Assembly (NCBI GenBank): GCA_028275145.1
Contig: JAQCNG010000175.1
Span: forward strand, 1-7,175
Source: Halovenus sp.
Lineage (GTDB): Archaea; Halobacteriota; Halobacteria; Halobacteriales; Haloarculaceae
DNA length: 7,175 nucleotides
Reading direction: 5' to 3'
In this document: piece by piece, positions 1 to 5,129 of the stretch
Layout: each line of letters starts with the position of its first letter
Numbering within the stretch: the first letter of the stretch is position 1
Notes under the pieces: generated by a model
What the model was told of the DNA's origin: nothing
The model's database searches: none
The model's input: the letters and a program-made list of their open reading frames with translations, nothing else
Made by a program: the position numbers and the translations under genes

Positions 1-40
1 GGATAGTCCCGACGGCGGACAGCGGAGGCAATACGCAATC

Positions 41-47
41 GTTAAAC
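41..47 (+). promoter_or_regulatory. Possible TATA-like element of the tRNA-Tyr gene
   Basis: GTTAAAC lies about 30 nt before the mature 5' end of the tRNA, a fair distance for an archaeal TATA box with a short 5' leader. The AT-rich TTATTTT at 60-66 is closer and would be too near for a standard TATA box. The rest of bases 1-75 shows no coding signal I can support. Confidence 0.35.
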
Positions 48-75
48 CCGGCACGAGTCTTATTTTCTCTTGTGT

Positions 76-149
76 CCGCCCTTAGCTCAGACTGGTAGAG
101 CAGTCGACTGTAGATCGACTTGCCCCCCGTTCAAATCGGGGAGGGCGGA
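76..149 (+). tRNA. tRNA-Tyr (anticodon GUA)
   Basis: This gene encodes the tRNA that reads tyrosine codons UAU and UAC. All arms can be drawn. The 7-bp acceptor stem pairs 76-82 with 142-148 and is followed by discriminator A149. The D stem is GCTC (85-88) with GAGC (98-101). The anticodon stem is 103-107 with 115-119 around loop CTGTAGA, with anticodon GTA at 110-112. The T stem pairs 125-129 with 137-141 around TTCAAAT. The first pair is C-G, the known identity element of archaeal and eukaryotic tRNA-Tyr, in contrast to G1-C72 in bacteria. There is no intron and no encoded CCA. The last 22 nt plus 14 nt of trailer recur at 250-285. Confidence 0.97.
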
Positions 150-163
150 TTCTCCCTGCGAAC
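128..163 (+). repeat. Direct repeat copy 1: 3' end of tRNA-Tyr plus trailer
   Basis: These 36 bases are identical to 250-285. This copy is the authentic tRNA tail: it starts in the last bases of the T stem, covers the T loop and the 3' acceptor strand, and runs 14 nt past the discriminator. Weaker similarity at the same 122-nt offset continues to base 176. A direct repeat of a tRNA 3' end is the usual footprint of site-specific integration (attL/attR), although here only 86 nt separate the copies. Confidence 0.9.
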
Positions 164-296
164 AAAGTGAGCAGTGGAGAATCTATCATGAGGCGATTTG
201 AGCCGACGAGTCGCAGCGCGCGAACGGAGTGAGCGCGACCGTCTCGGCTCGTTCAAATCGGGGAGGGCGGATTCTCCCTGCGAACGAGGTAGGCAG
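156..296 (+). repeat. Three small stem-loops with a shared GAAC..AGTGA-type loop
   Basis: Three hairpins share a loop but differ in stem. They are CTGC/GCAG around GAACAAAGTGA (156-174), CGCGC/GCGCG around GAACGGAGTGA (217-237), and CTGC/GCAG around the drifted GAACGAGGTAG (278-296). Stem pairing is kept while the stem sequence changes, which suggests selection or mobility at the structural level. Similar GAAC-GAAGTGA-GC palindromes are, from general familiarity, scattered through haloarchaeal genomes as REP-like elements. I cannot confirm genome copy number here. Confidence 0.55.
250..285 (+). repeat. Direct repeat copy 2: detached tRNA-Tyr 3' fragment
   Basis: This is an exact second copy of 128-163, without the 5' half of a tRNA, so it cannot be a functional tRNA. 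The similarity continues imperfectly to GCAG(TG) at 293-298. No integrase gene or other mobile-element gene lies between the copies. This fits the scar of an excised or decayed tRNA-integrating element, or a simple local duplication. The sequence alone does not decide between them. Confidence 0.85.
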
Positions 297-356
297 TGTG
301 AACGACAACCGACAGAGTCGTCCGGTCCTGTGGCGTCGATCGATATCCAACGTGTC

Positions 357-362
357 TTTATA
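357..362 (+). promoter_or_regulatory. TATA box of the nitroreductase gene
   Basis: TTTATA is centred about 25 nt before the ATG at 385. That distance puts the transcription start at or next to the start codon, so the mRNA should be leaderless. No Shine-Dalgarno sequence is visible, which agrees. Confidence 0.65.
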
Positions 363-384
363 CTCCAGAGCCTAGTGATACTGA

Positions 385-1053
385 ATGGAATTCGACGATC
401 TGCTGCACGCACGACGGTCAGTACACGAGTACAGTGACGAAACAATCCCGGAGTCGACCCTGGAGAGTATCTTCGAGGCAGCGACGCTCGCGCCGTCGGG
501 GTACAATCTCCAGCCGTGGGAGTTTCTGGTTCTGCGAGACGACGAACGGAAATCGACGCTCAAGGAGGTCGCAAACGGACAGGACCACGTCGAGACGGCG
601 GACACGGCCGTCGTCGTGCTCGGCCACACCGACCCGATGGCACACGCGGAGTCTGTGTTCGACGACTGGCTGGCAAAGGATTATCTGCCCAGCGAGGAGG
701 TCCGGGAGGCTCTTCTCGGGAACGTCGAGGGGATGAGTGAGATGCCCGAATCGGACCGTCGCACCTGGACGACGCGGTCCACCGCGCTCGCGGCGATGAC
801 GCTCATGTACGCTGCACGCGACCACGGCGTCGCCAGCTGTCCGATGGAGGGGTTCGGCGCGGACGCGCTCACCGAGGCGTTCGACATTCCCGACGAGTAC
901 GAACCGGTCATGCTGATAACGCTCGGCTACGCCGCGGAGGGTGCCGCGGACGTCGAGAACGAGCGAAAGGCACGGCGACCGGTCGAGGAGATCGTCCACT
1001 ACGGCGAGTTCGACCCCAGCGAGGAGACGACACTCGGGGCCGCGGACGACTGA
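385..1053 (+). CDS. Nitroreductase-family FMN-dependent oxidoreductase
   Basis: This 222-residue protein has the length and motif order of the nitroreductase superfamily, homodimeric FMN enzymes that use NAD(P)H to reduce nitro compounds, quinones or related electron acceptors in the cytoplasm. The N-terminal RRSVHEYSDE (from R10) supplies the basic residues and serine that hold the FMN phosphate. APSGYNLQPWEF (36-47) is the classical flavin and substrate segment. GVASCPMEGF (148-157) is the conserved second flavin loop. A charged ERKARRPVEEIVHYGEF segment lies near the C terminus. The tail is acidic, as expected for a halophile. The start is set by a TATA box 25 nt upstream. The gene appears monocistronic and converges on the acetyltransferase. 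The true substrate cannot be read from the sequence, and a subfamily role in detoxification or cofactor metabolism is equally possible. Confidence 0.93.
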   Translation: MEFDDLLHARRSVHEYSDETIPESTLESIFEAATLAPSGYNLQPWEFLVLRDDERKSTLKEVANGQDHVETADTAVVVLGHTDPMAHAESVFDDWLAKDYLPSEEVREALLGNVEGMSEMPESDRRTWTTRSTALAAMTLMYAARDHGVASCPMEGFGADALTEAFDIPDEYEPVMLITLGYAAEGAADVENERKARRPVEEIVHYGEFDPSEETTLGAADD

Positions 1054-1163
1054 TACGGTCGTTCGTAGTTATTTTCGTGGCCACGTCACAGATGCCGGTC
1101 TGTCAGGGCGTGGTACACGCGATTTGTTTCACCACGGCGGTAAAGAGTCACGAACGACCGTAT
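1053..1163. mobile_element. MITE-like or bidirectional-terminator inverted-repeat segment
   Basis: An exact 14-bp inverted repeat, ATACGGTCGTTCGT at 1053-1066 and its complement at 1150-1163, bounds a non-coding stretch immediately after the nitroreductase stop. Read as an 11-bp terminal repeat (1056-1066 and 1150-1160) it is flanked on both sides by TA, the target duplication of IS630/Tc1-type transposons. Inside lie a perfect palindrome CGTGGCCACG (1076-1085) and a further CGTGGT/ACCACG pair (1109-1114, 1131-1136). It may be a miniature inverted-repeat element, or a structured region that ends two convergent transcripts. There is no transposase gene. Confidence 0.45.
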
Positions 1164-1198
1164 GAGAGACCGGCCCGCTGTCTGACACCCGGAGCGAG

Positions 1199-1228
1199 GC
1201 CCGGCGGTGAACTGTCCCGGCCCCGGGC
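1199..1228. terminator. Weak GC-rich hairpin between convergent genes
   Basis: GCCCGG (1199-1204) can pair with CCGGGC (1223-1228) just beyond the acetyltransferase stop. It may help end transcripts between the convergent genes. There is no adjacent T-run, and archaeal termination relies mainly on T-tracts, so this is only suggestive. Confidence 0.2.
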
Positions 1229-1233
1229 GCTCG

Positions 1234-2427
1234 TCAGAAAAACTCCCGGAGACAGACCCGCCGCTCGGGAAAGAGTTCCCCGAGCGACTCGCGGCAGGCG
1301 TCGTCGAGCACGGTCAACCCGGCGACGCGCTCGGCAGTGGCCGGGTCGTGTCGGCCAAGATACAGCTGTGTGAGCGTGCCGATGTCGGTTCGAGCGTCCG
1401 GCTCCGAGTCCGGGAGTTCTTCGATATTGCTGAGTTCTTCGATATTGCTTTGTGTCACGCGCACGCGGGCATCGTTCTCAGGTAACAGCGGGTCCTCGAC
1501 GGCAAGCGTCAGCGGCCGGTCCAGTCCGGCCCGGTCGAGTCCGGCGAGAGCGTCGAGCGTGGTCAGTCTCGCCATCGGGCCGGCGACCCGCTCGCAGGTG
1601 GCCACGTCCGGGTTCTCCACCAGCGCCAGCAGTCTGGAGTCGGTCGCGCGGTGCAGTTCGACGTGGTCTATCTGTGCGCCGTGGCGGCGCAGAAACTCCA
1701 GCAGACTCCGGTGGGCTTCCTCGTCGGCGTAGCCGAGAGCGCTGACCGACAGCGTCCGGTCGTGGGCGTCACTGTCGGTGACCGTGTAGACCAGATAGCC
1801 CACCAGAGTGGCGTCTCGCTCGTAGCCGTAGACAAACGGTTCCGTGCCGCCGGTCCAGTTGGTCAGCGTCCGCTCGCGCCACCAGGATTCGGACCGGCGC
1901 ATCGACAGTGTCAGACCGTCGCCAAACGCCGCCTCGACGGCGCGGAGTCGCTCCCAGTCGCCGGCGTCGAGTCGCCGGTAGCGGCCCTGTGTGTCGTGGG
2001 CCGGCAGCGTCGTCGGTGGCAACCCGAACTCGTGGAAGTCGTTCGCCGTCGCCCAGCCCATGCCCCGATAGAACGGCGTCGAGAACGGCCAGAGCACGAC
2101 CAGTTCGACCCCCTCCTCGCGGTACTCCCGGCAGACCTCGCGGCAGAGTTCGCGGGCGTACCCCTGCCGGCGGTGTTCGGGCGGCGTGGCCACCGCACCG
2201 AGCCCCCCGACCTGCTCGACACCGTCGCGGACGTAGGCCCGAAAGGCGTAGCGCTTGCACCCGCTCACGAGTCCGTCGTCGTAGAGGCCGCGCAGGTCGA
2301 AGAGGTCGCTCTCGAGTGAGTCGGTGTCGGGTTCCTCGCGTGGCCCCTGTTCGGCGGCGAAGGCGTACCGGGTGAATCGGCTGAACGCCGCGCGGTCCTC
2401 CGGAGCAATCGGACGGTACTCGGCCAT
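1234..2427 (-). CDS. Eis-like GNAT N-acetyltransferase with C-terminal SCP2-type domain
   Basis: This 397-residue protein matches the Eis family, which carries two GNAT-fold domains and a C-terminal sterol-carrier-like domain and transfers acetyl groups from acetyl-CoA to amines. The acetyl-CoA pyrophosphate loop is PPEHRRQGYAR (82-92). WPFSTPFYRGMGW (113-125) contains Y120, which aligns with the general acid Tyr126 of mycobacterial Eis. The chain ends in Phe-Phe, and the C-terminal carboxylate of a terminal Phe is the proposed catalytic base in Eis, so the active site looks complete. Residues near 325-340 contain SNIEEL twice, from an exact 18-bp duplication. The start is the ATG complementary to 2425-2427; GGAGG lies 7-10 nt upstream and an AT-rich box about 26 nt upstream. 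The substrate is unknown, and aminoglycoside or peptide acetylation cannot be inferred. Confidence 0.9.
   Translation of the reverse strand: MAEYRPIAPEDRAAFSRFTRYAFAAEQGPREEPDTDSLESDLFDLRGLYDDGLVSGCKRYAFRAYVRDGVEQVGGLGAVATPPEHRRQGYARELCREVCREYREEGVELVVLWPFSTPFYRGMGWATANDFHEFGLPPTTLPAHDTQGRYRRLDAGDWERLRAVEAAFGDGLTLSMRRSESWWRERTLTNWTGGTEPFVYGYERDATLVGYLVYTVTDSDAHDRTLSVSALGYADEEAHRSLLEFLRRHGAQIDHVELHRATDSRLLALVENPDVATCERVAGPMARLTTLDALAGLDRAGLDRPLTLAVEDPLLPENDARVRVTQSNIEELSNIEELPDSEPDARTDIGTLTQLYLGRHDPATAERVAGLTVLDDACRESLGELFPERRVCLREFF
1414..1449. repeat. Exact 18-bp tandem duplication inside the GNAT gene
   Basis: The unit at 1414-1431 is repeated without change at 1432-1449. It adds six residues in frame (SNIEEL twice), so the reading frame survives. 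The unit is AT-richer than the surrounding coding sequence. It falls in the C-terminal domain, probably in a surface loop ahead of an acidic run. Perfect identity suggests a recent event. Confidence 0.95.
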
Positions 2428-2430
2428 ACC

Positions 2431-2457
2431 GCCCCCTCCGGGGCCGGATACAAAAAG
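2431..2457 (-). promoter_or_regulatory. Promoter and possible ribosome binding site of the GNAT gene
   Basis: On the minus strand the sequence reads CTTTTTGTA (2457-2449), centred about 26 nt before the ATG, and then a purine run containing GGAGG just before the start. The first predicts a leaderless mRNA and the second a leadered one. Both signals are present, so the true transcription start is open. Confidence 0.5.
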
Positions 2458-2490
2458 CTGTCACAGTCGTGTCTCCGTGGGCAACACAAA

Positions 2491-2500
2491 CGGTTTTGAG
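2491..2500 (+). promoter_or_regulatory. TATA-like element of the DCC-family gene
   Basis: CGGTTTTGAG contains a T-rich core centred about 26 nt before the GTG at 2521, consistent with leaderless transcription. With the opposite GNAT promoter it forms a 93-bp divergent control region. Confidence 0.4.
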
Positions 2501-2520
2501 GGCCAGTCCGTAGCAGAGGT

Positions 2521-2994
2521 GTGTCACAGTTCGAATCGGTCCTGATATACGACGGGGAGTGTCCGTACTGCTCGGTAGCCGCGCGGGCGCTCGAACGGGT
2601 GCAGGAGGTCGGTGCCGTCTCGTGGTACGACGAGAGCGCACAGTCGTTCCTGCGGGCGCAGTTCGGGGCGACGCCGTTCGCGATGGTGCTGGTCGACGCC
2701 ACCGAGGAGCGGGTGTACGCCGGAGAGTCCGCCGCCGAGGAGTTGACCCGGCGGGCGGGGATGCCGGAACTCGTCGGGTCGCTGGTCCGGGACAACTACG
2801 AGACAATCGCCCGCGTCGTCGGCCTGGCGAGCAACCGCGGCCGTGACCCCGACGACGTCCACGAGCAGTACGACCTGACCGCCGAGGGGGGCGAGCGCTT
2901 CGACGCGCTCGCGGCGAACGCAGTCGACCGGGACATCCGGGAGTCCGACGGCGTGCCGGGAGAGTCGACGCGGGTCACCAGTCGAGACGGGTGA
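2521..2994 (+). CDS. DCC-family (DUF393) thiol-disulfide oxidoreductase-like protein
   Basis: The protein has 157 residues and opens with the family signature YDGECPYC (10-17), the D-x-x-C-x-x-C motif that names the DCC family. These are predicted thioredoxin-fold proteins thought to exchange thiols and disulfides, but a physiological partner is not established. The active-site tetrapeptide CPYC (C14 to C17) is the same as in classical glutaredoxins. No signal peptide or membrane segment is visible, so it should be cytoplasmic. The first 125 residues or so cover the usual domain, and an acidic, probably flexible tail follows. The start is GTG, chosen because it is the first codon in frame before the conserved motif and has a TATA-like box 26 nt upstream. 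The last 20 bases overlap the convergent small membrane gene. Confidence 0.87.
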   Translation: MSQFESVLIYDGECPYCSVAARALERVQEVGAVSWYDESAQSFLRAQFGATPFAMVLVDATEERVYAGESAAEELTRRAGMPELVGSLVRDNYETIARVVGLASNRGRDPDDVHEQYDLTAEGGERFDALAANAVDRDIRESDGVPGESTRVTSRDG

Positions 2995-3151
2995 CGAGAA
3001 CAATCGCGAAGTAAAGGACGCCGAGCATGAACACCACCGCCGCGATATCACCGACCCACCCCAGCGCCACGCGTCCGTCCAGGATGGTGACGCCCGTCGA
3101 GACAACCCATATCCAGACGAGCAACGGTTGTTGTGTGATTTTGATATCCAT
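2975..3151 (-). CDS. Small two-helix membrane protein, hypothetical
   Basis: I do not recognise this 58-residue protein. It has two hydrophobic stretches, LLVWIWVVSTGVTIL near residues 9-23 and IAAVVFMLGVLYFAIVLV near 35-52, joined by a short loop DGRVALGWVGD. It ends in a charged and aromatic RLDW. This is the layout of a small haloarchaeal integral membrane protein. The frame extends upstream to an ATG at 3205, but I chose the ATG at 3151: a TATA-like run lies 27 nt before it, there is an operator-like palindrome between the two, and the extra 18 residues do not look conserved or hydrophobic. Its 3' end overlaps the DCC gene by 20 bp, tail to tail. The overlap could allow antisense interference, but nothing shows that it does. 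Confidence 0.72.
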   Translation of the reverse strand: MDIKITQQPLLVWIWVVSTGVTILDGRVALGWVGDIAAVVFMLGVLYFAIVLVTRLDW

Positions 3152-3181
3152 AGCCGTAGTTACGGCTGTTCGGGCAAAAAT
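3152..3181 (-). promoter_or_regulatory. Promoter with 16-bp palindromic operator candidate
   Basis: A minus-strand T-run (CATTTTTG, complementary to 3175-3182) lies about 27 nt before the ATG at 3151. Between it and the start codon, at 3152-3167, is AGCCGTAGTTACGGCT, a 7-bp perfect inverted repeat around a GT spacer. In a leaderless promoter this covers the stretch from the TATA box to the transcription start, where a bound dimeric repressor would block RNA polymerase. Confidence 0.5.
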
Positions 3182-3244
3182 GCAGGGTTGGCGGGGTAGT
3201 GACACTGTCGGCAGTCGGCCCGTTCCTGCGGGTCAGCGCTGGCC

Positions 3245-3258
3245 TGTAACAGTTAACT
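3245..3258 (+). promoter_or_regulatory. Probable promoter of the acyl-CoA dehydrogenase gene
   Basis: GTAACAGTTAACTC contains an AT-rich core GTTAAC about 26 nt before the ATG at 3281. This fits a leaderless start. No Shine-Dalgarno sequence is evident. Confidence 0.45.
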
Positions 3259-3280
3259 CCCGTGGCCCGCAACAAGGCGT

Positions 3281-4549
3281 ATGAATATCGAGTACCGCGA
3301 CACCGAGCGGGGGCAGACGGTCGCCGCCCGGACAGAGGCGTTTCTCGACGAGGTGGTGTTGCCCCGCGAGCGGGAGTGGCTTGGGCAGCGAGACGTGCGA
3401 GCGGACAGCGACCGGTCGGCCGAGGGGGAGACGCTCGTCGAGGAGTTGCGCGCGGAGGCGCGGGAGCGGGAGGTGTTCGCACCGCAACTGCCGGCGGAGT
3501 ACGGTGGCCTCGGACTGGCGTTCGAGGACCTGCTGCCGGTGTTCGAGCAGGCCGGGCGGAGCATCCTCGCCACGCGGGCGATGCACGTCGCTGCCCCCGA
3601 CGAGGGCAACATGCACATCCTCGAGATGGCCGGCACCGAGGCCCAGAAAGAACGGTGGCTCCGCCCGCTCGCGCGCGGCGACATCTCCTCGGGCTTTTCG
3701 ATGACAGAACCGGCGCAGGGCGGCGGCTCCGACCCGAAGCAGATGCAGACCACCGCAGAAAAAGACGGTGACGAGTACGTCATCACCGGCCACAAGTGGT
3801 GGACGACACAGGGCAGCGAGGCGGACGTGCTCATCGTCGTCGCGCGCACCGACTGGGACGAACACCCCTACGTCGGCACGTCGCTGTTTCTCGTGCCCGC
3901 CGACACGCCGGGTGTCGAGATACGGCGCGACGTGCCCCACATGGGCGAGTCGGGGCTCTCTCACGCCGAGATTGTCTACGACGGGGTGTGTGTGCCCGCG
4001 GAGAACATGCTGGGTGCGGAAAACGCCGGTCTCGCGGTCGCCCAGCAGCGTCTCGGTCCCGCCCGCCTGACCCACTGTATGCGGTTCATCGGGATGGCCG
4101 ACCGGGCACTCGACGTGGCAAAGGCGTACATGAGCGAGCGGACGGCCTTTGGTGACCCGCTGACCGACAAGCAGGCGCTCCGGTTCGAGATATCAGACGC
4201 GGAGATGCGCCTCCACGCCGCCCGGACGATGGTGCGCCACGCCGCCCGGACGCTCGCCTCGGAGGGTGAGGCCCGTGTCGAGGTGGCGATGTCGAAGGTG
4301 TTCACCGCCGAGACGGTCCAGGACATCATCGACACCTGCGTCCAGACCTGTGGCGGCAACGGCATCGGCAAGGACCTCCCACTCGCGGACTTCTACGAGA
4401 GCGTCCGGGCCTTCCGCATCATCGACGGGGCCGACGAGGTCCACCTGCGCTCCATCGCCAAACGCGCCCTCGACGACGAGGAGAGTCACCCCGAGGAGCT
4501 GGCGCATCTCACCCGCTTTCGCGAGGACCTGTCCGTCGGCGGAGAGTAA
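3281..4549 (+). CDS. Acyl-CoA dehydrogenase, ACAD10/11-like
   Basis: This 422-residue flavoenzyme should introduce a C2-C3 double bond into an acyl-CoA, using FAD and passing electrons to electron-transfer flavoprotein. Domain order is standard: a helical N domain, then the flavin-binding middle region with FSMTEPAQGGGSD (M141, T142, E143) and HKWWTT (171-176), then the C-terminal helical domain with RTAFG (287-291) and QTCGGNGIG (355-363). RLGPARLTHCMRFIG followed by RIIDGADEVHL resembles the ACAD10/11 branch rather than short- or medium-chain enzymes. At the position aligned with catalytic Glu376 of medium-chain enzyme there is Asp382 (IDGADEVH), which that branch also tends to carry. The real substrate is unknown, and branched or hydroxylated acyl-CoAs are possible. 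The next gene follows on the same strand after 61 nt. Confidence 0.93.
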   Translation: MNIEYRDTERGQTVAARTEAFLDEVVLPREREWLGQRDVRADSDRSAEGETLVEELRAEAREREVFAPQLPAEYGGLGLAFEDLLPVFEQAGRSILATRAMHVAAPDEGNMHILEMAGTEAQKERWLRPLARGDISSGFSMTEPAQGGGSDPKQMQTTAEKDGDEYVITGHKWWTTQGSEADVLIVVARTDWDEHPYVGTSLFLVPADTPGVEIRRDVPHMGESGLSHAEIVYDGVCVPAENMLGAENAGLAVAQQRLGPARLTHCMRFIGMADRALDVAKAYMSERTAFGDPLTDKQALRFEISDAEMRLHAARTMVRHAARTLASEGEARVEVAMSKVFTAETVQDIIDTCVQTCGGNGIGKDLPLADFYESVRAFRIIDGADEVHLRSIAKRALDDEESHPEELAHLTRFREDLSVGGE

Positions 4550-4610
4550 CTGGGCGAGCCACGCCACCGACAGCCACCACAGTAATGAGCGGTCGACACC
4601 CAGTACCCGC

Positions 4611-5129
4611 ATGGTGACGACCGGTCAGAAAGCGCCCGATTTCATCAGACCCGCGGTCGTCGGTGGGGACGTGCGGATGCTGGAACTGTTCGCCGAACTG
4701 CGCGAGCACAGCGCCGTGGCGCTCGTGTTCCAGCCGGCGGATTTCGTCCCGACAGGGACCGCCGAGTTGCGCGCCGTGCGGGATGCCGGCTGGCACGACC
4801 ACCCCGAACTGCTGGTCGTCGGCGTGACCGGCGACAGCCTCTACAGCCACTTTGCCTACGCCGCCCAGTACGACCTCGGGTTCCCGCTCGTGTCGGACTT
4901 CCACGGCGGTGTCGCCGACTCCTACGACCTGCTCGTCGCCGAGTGGGAGGGCCACAGCGAGATTCCCGGGCGGGCAACTGTCGTTGTCGACGGCGACTGG
5001 ACGGTCCGGACAGTCGAACGCGTCGACCCGCTGGACTCGCGCTCGCCCGCGCCCGTCGAGCGCGCGACCGGGTCGCTCCAGGGCCTCGGTCTCGATGTTA
5101 CGCGGCCCGACGTGGAGTACGACCTGTAG
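4611..5129 (+). CDS. Peroxiredoxin-fold (AhpC/TSA-like) protein lacking all cysteines
   Basis: The 172-residue protein begins like a peroxiredoxin (GQKAPDF, residues 5-11) and keeps the later IPGRATVVVDGDW segment with its conserved Arg. The active-site loop reads FQPADFVPTGTAEL: P42 is present, but V46 replaces the Thr of PxxxTxxC and G49 sits where the peroxidatic Cys belongs. The whole protein contains no cysteine, so it cannot reduce peroxides by the known mechanism. It may be a structural, regulatory or ligand-binding relative. I chose ATG 4611 because homology begins there; the open frame continues upstream into the dehydrogenase gene in another frame. It probably shares a transcript with the dehydrogenase. 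It ends exactly where the opposite-strand gene ends. Confidence 0.85.
   Translation: MVTTGQKAPDFIRPAVVGGDVRMLELFAELREHSAVALVFQPADFVPTGTAELRAVRDAGWHDHPELLVVGVTGDSLYSHFAYAAQYDLGFPLVSDFHGGVADSYDLLVAEWEGHSEIPGRATVVVDGDWTVRTVERVDPLDSRSPAPVERATGSLQGLGLDVTRPDVEYDL

Noticed and set aside
250..285. Second tRNA gene
   Set aside because: Only the T-loop to acceptor part is present. There is no D arm, anticodon arm or 5' acceptor strand.
1769..2806. 345-codon minus-strand frame overlapping the GNAT gene
   Set aside because: It is the GNAT sequence in a shifted frame, Arg-rich, and runs across the divergent promoter region.
3233..4075. 280-codon open frame antisense to the acyl-CoA dehydrogenase
   Set aside because: No recognisable domain, basic composition unlike halophile proteins, and it lies wholly opposite a gene with clear family motifs.
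4266..4610. N-terminal extension of the peroxiredoxin-like protein upstream of ATG 4611
   Set aside because: The extension is Arg/Ser/Thr-rich and is the dehydrogenase gene read in another frame. Family similarity begins at GQKAPDF just after 4611.
4585..4617. Ten-codon reading frame whose TGA overlaps the ATG of the peroxiredoxin-like gene
   Set aside because: ATG-start and overlapping stop could couple translation, but there is no ribosome binding site or composition signal, and such short frames are expected by chance.
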